A stretch of 21,434 nucleotides of DNA from Oscillospiraceae bacterium (GTDB lineage: Bacteria > Bacillota > Clostridia > Oscillospirales > Oscillospiraceae). The notes beneath the pieces were generated by a model. The model was not told where the DNA came from. It worked only from the letters and a program-made list of their open reading frames with translations, and did not search any database. Where the stretch lies: assembly GCA_017558545.1 (NCBI GenBank), contig JAFYUG010000108.1, positions 1-21,434 of the forward strand, written 5' to 3'. Shown piece after piece: positions 20,937 through 21,434 of this stretch. Numbering within the stretch: the first letter of the stretch is position 1; each line of letters opens with the position of its first letter. A program made the translations under genes and the position numbers.

Positions 20937-21229
20937 TACTTAGTGCTCTTAAATTCATATGGGAATATTTCCTCTATGTTATAGATTCAATTTCGTGGGC
21001 CATCTCCTCCATGAACGGTGGCGAAGTGCCGGCAAAGCATAATGGGCAGATAAGTCATGCCATAGTTTTTGGCGTAATTTTCCTTGCCCTGACCGCCATA
21101 GTATACTTCACCAACTTGGACAGAGAGGGCTATCCAAAAAGAAAACGTCCTATTTTGATTGCAGTATTGGCGGGTCTTATCCCAGGATTAATCTATTTTC
21201 TTATAGCCTATATTTTCAGCTTAATATAA
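20933..21229 (+). CDS. Small membrane protein of unknown function
   Basis: 98 residues, not recognised. Hydrophobic segments lie at about 3-25 (weakly amphipathic, Trp- and Tyr-rich), 43-60 (IVFGVIFLALTAIVYF) and 75-97 (LIAVLAGLIPGLIYFLIAYIFSLI), with a charged loop DREGYPKRKRP between the last two. Its start overlaps the stop of the preceding short frame (ATGA), so translation may depend on that frame. Probable SD-like sequence GGTGGAG lies about nine bases upstream. Codon use includes ATA and AAA, as in the NusG-II and Gx genes. Confidence 0.65.
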   Translation: MILSALKFIWEYFLYVIDSISWAISSMNGGEVPAKHNGQISHAIVFGVIFLALTAIVYFTNLDREGYPKRKRPILIAVLAGLIPGLIYFLIAYIFSLI

Positions 21230-21281
21230 AAGAAAAATCCTGAGTATCCGCTATAAGCATCCTTCCTGAATTTCTCCGGAC

Positions 21282-21298
21282 ACCCGAGGACGGGTTTT
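21282..21298 (+). terminator. Weak possible terminator
   Basis: ACCCG AGGA CGGGT followed by TTT, about 55 bases after the small membrane protein. The stem is short, so this is uncertain. Confidence 0.35.
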
Positions 21299-21361
21299 CC
21301 TATGGTGTTGGTTGATAGACTATTTGAAAAACTTGAATTTGTCTAAGAGTTTACACCGCAC

Positions 21362-21420
21362 CAAAGGCCCCCTCTGACGAGGGGGCTGGCAAAAATCTTT
21401 GATTTTTGACTGGGGGAGAG
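21362..21420. repeat. Dispersed hairpin repeat related to the GGCTCCC family
   Basis: Hairpin GCCCCCTC TGAC GAGGGGGC, then AAAAATC TTT GATTTTT, then GACTGGGGGAGAG. Layout and ends resemble the 6947 and 3216 units. Confidence 0.6.
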
Positions 21421-21423
21421 AAA

Positions 21424-21434
21424 ATGAAAGAGTA
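21424..21434 (+). CDS. Possible start of a further gene, cut by the window edge
   Basis: ATG AAA GAG with GGGGGAGAG seven bases or so upstream. Only three full codons are visible, and the ribosome-binding-like sequence belongs to the repeat at 21362-21420, so this is a guess. Confidence 0.2.

Noticed and set aside
1..21434. tRNA or rRNA genes
   Set aside because: No cloverleaf with a GTTCRA T-loop and matching acceptor arms, and no rRNA-like sequence, was seen on either strand.

Overview
The window comes from a fermentative, anaerobic Gram-positive bacterium of the Clostridia. Gut Oscillospiraceae or a relative seems most likely, but this is inference, because no rRNA or other phylogenetic marker is present. 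The evidence is a complete Rnf complex in the order C-D-G-E-A-B, a TM1266-type hydrogenase-system regulator, a BspA-like leucine-rich-repeat protein anchored by SLH domains, strong AGGAGG ribosome binding sites, and many short hairpin repeats between genes.

Layout. Bases 1-2015 hold the C-terminal five sixths of glycogen phosphorylase, ending in a strong terminator. A convergent membrane-anchored transglutaminase-like protein follows (2126-3028, minus). Bases 3029-3692 have no intact gene: they are a mosaic of dispersed hairpin repeats that contains a second copy of the glycogen phosphorylase tail and terminator. A solitary DNA methyltransferase (minus) and a plus-strand operon (DUF2461 protein, phytol/dolichol-kinase-like protein, DUF92 protein) diverge from back-to-back promoters near 4640-4709. 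A TauE/SafE permease (minus) and the LRR/SLH surface protein (plus) diverge near 7775-7950.

The minus strand from about 13300 down to 10130 carries a four-gene unit: TM1266 regulator, lipoprotein solute-binding protein, ABC permease and ABC ATPase. A roughly 200-nt leader precedes it and ends in a textbook intrinsic terminator just before the first ribosome binding site, so attenuation or riboswitch control is likely. Between this leader and apbE lies a stretch of about 190 bp made almost entirely of hairpins and bounded by 19-bp direct repeats.

The right third is built around Rnf. apbE (minus) and rnfCDGEAB (plus) diverge from overlapping promoters. ApbE attaches FMN covalently to RnfG and RnfD, so the gene pair is functionally matched. 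After the rnfB terminator and another repeat mosaic come a NusG-domain-II protein, a Gx-family membrane protein, a possible gene remnant and a small membrane protein. NusG-II/Gx genes commonly accompany flavin and Rnf genes in Clostridia.

Codon use separates two classes by eye. glgP and the rnf genes strongly prefer AAG, GAG, ATC and CGC and almost lack ATA, as expected for highly expressed genes. The DUF92, TauE, LRR and 20-kb-region genes use ATA and AAA freely. The least explained parts are the attenuated leader at 13093-13300, the direct-repeat-bounded hairpin cluster at 13333-13564, the duplicated glgP tail, and the SEC59-like/DUF92 kinase pair.
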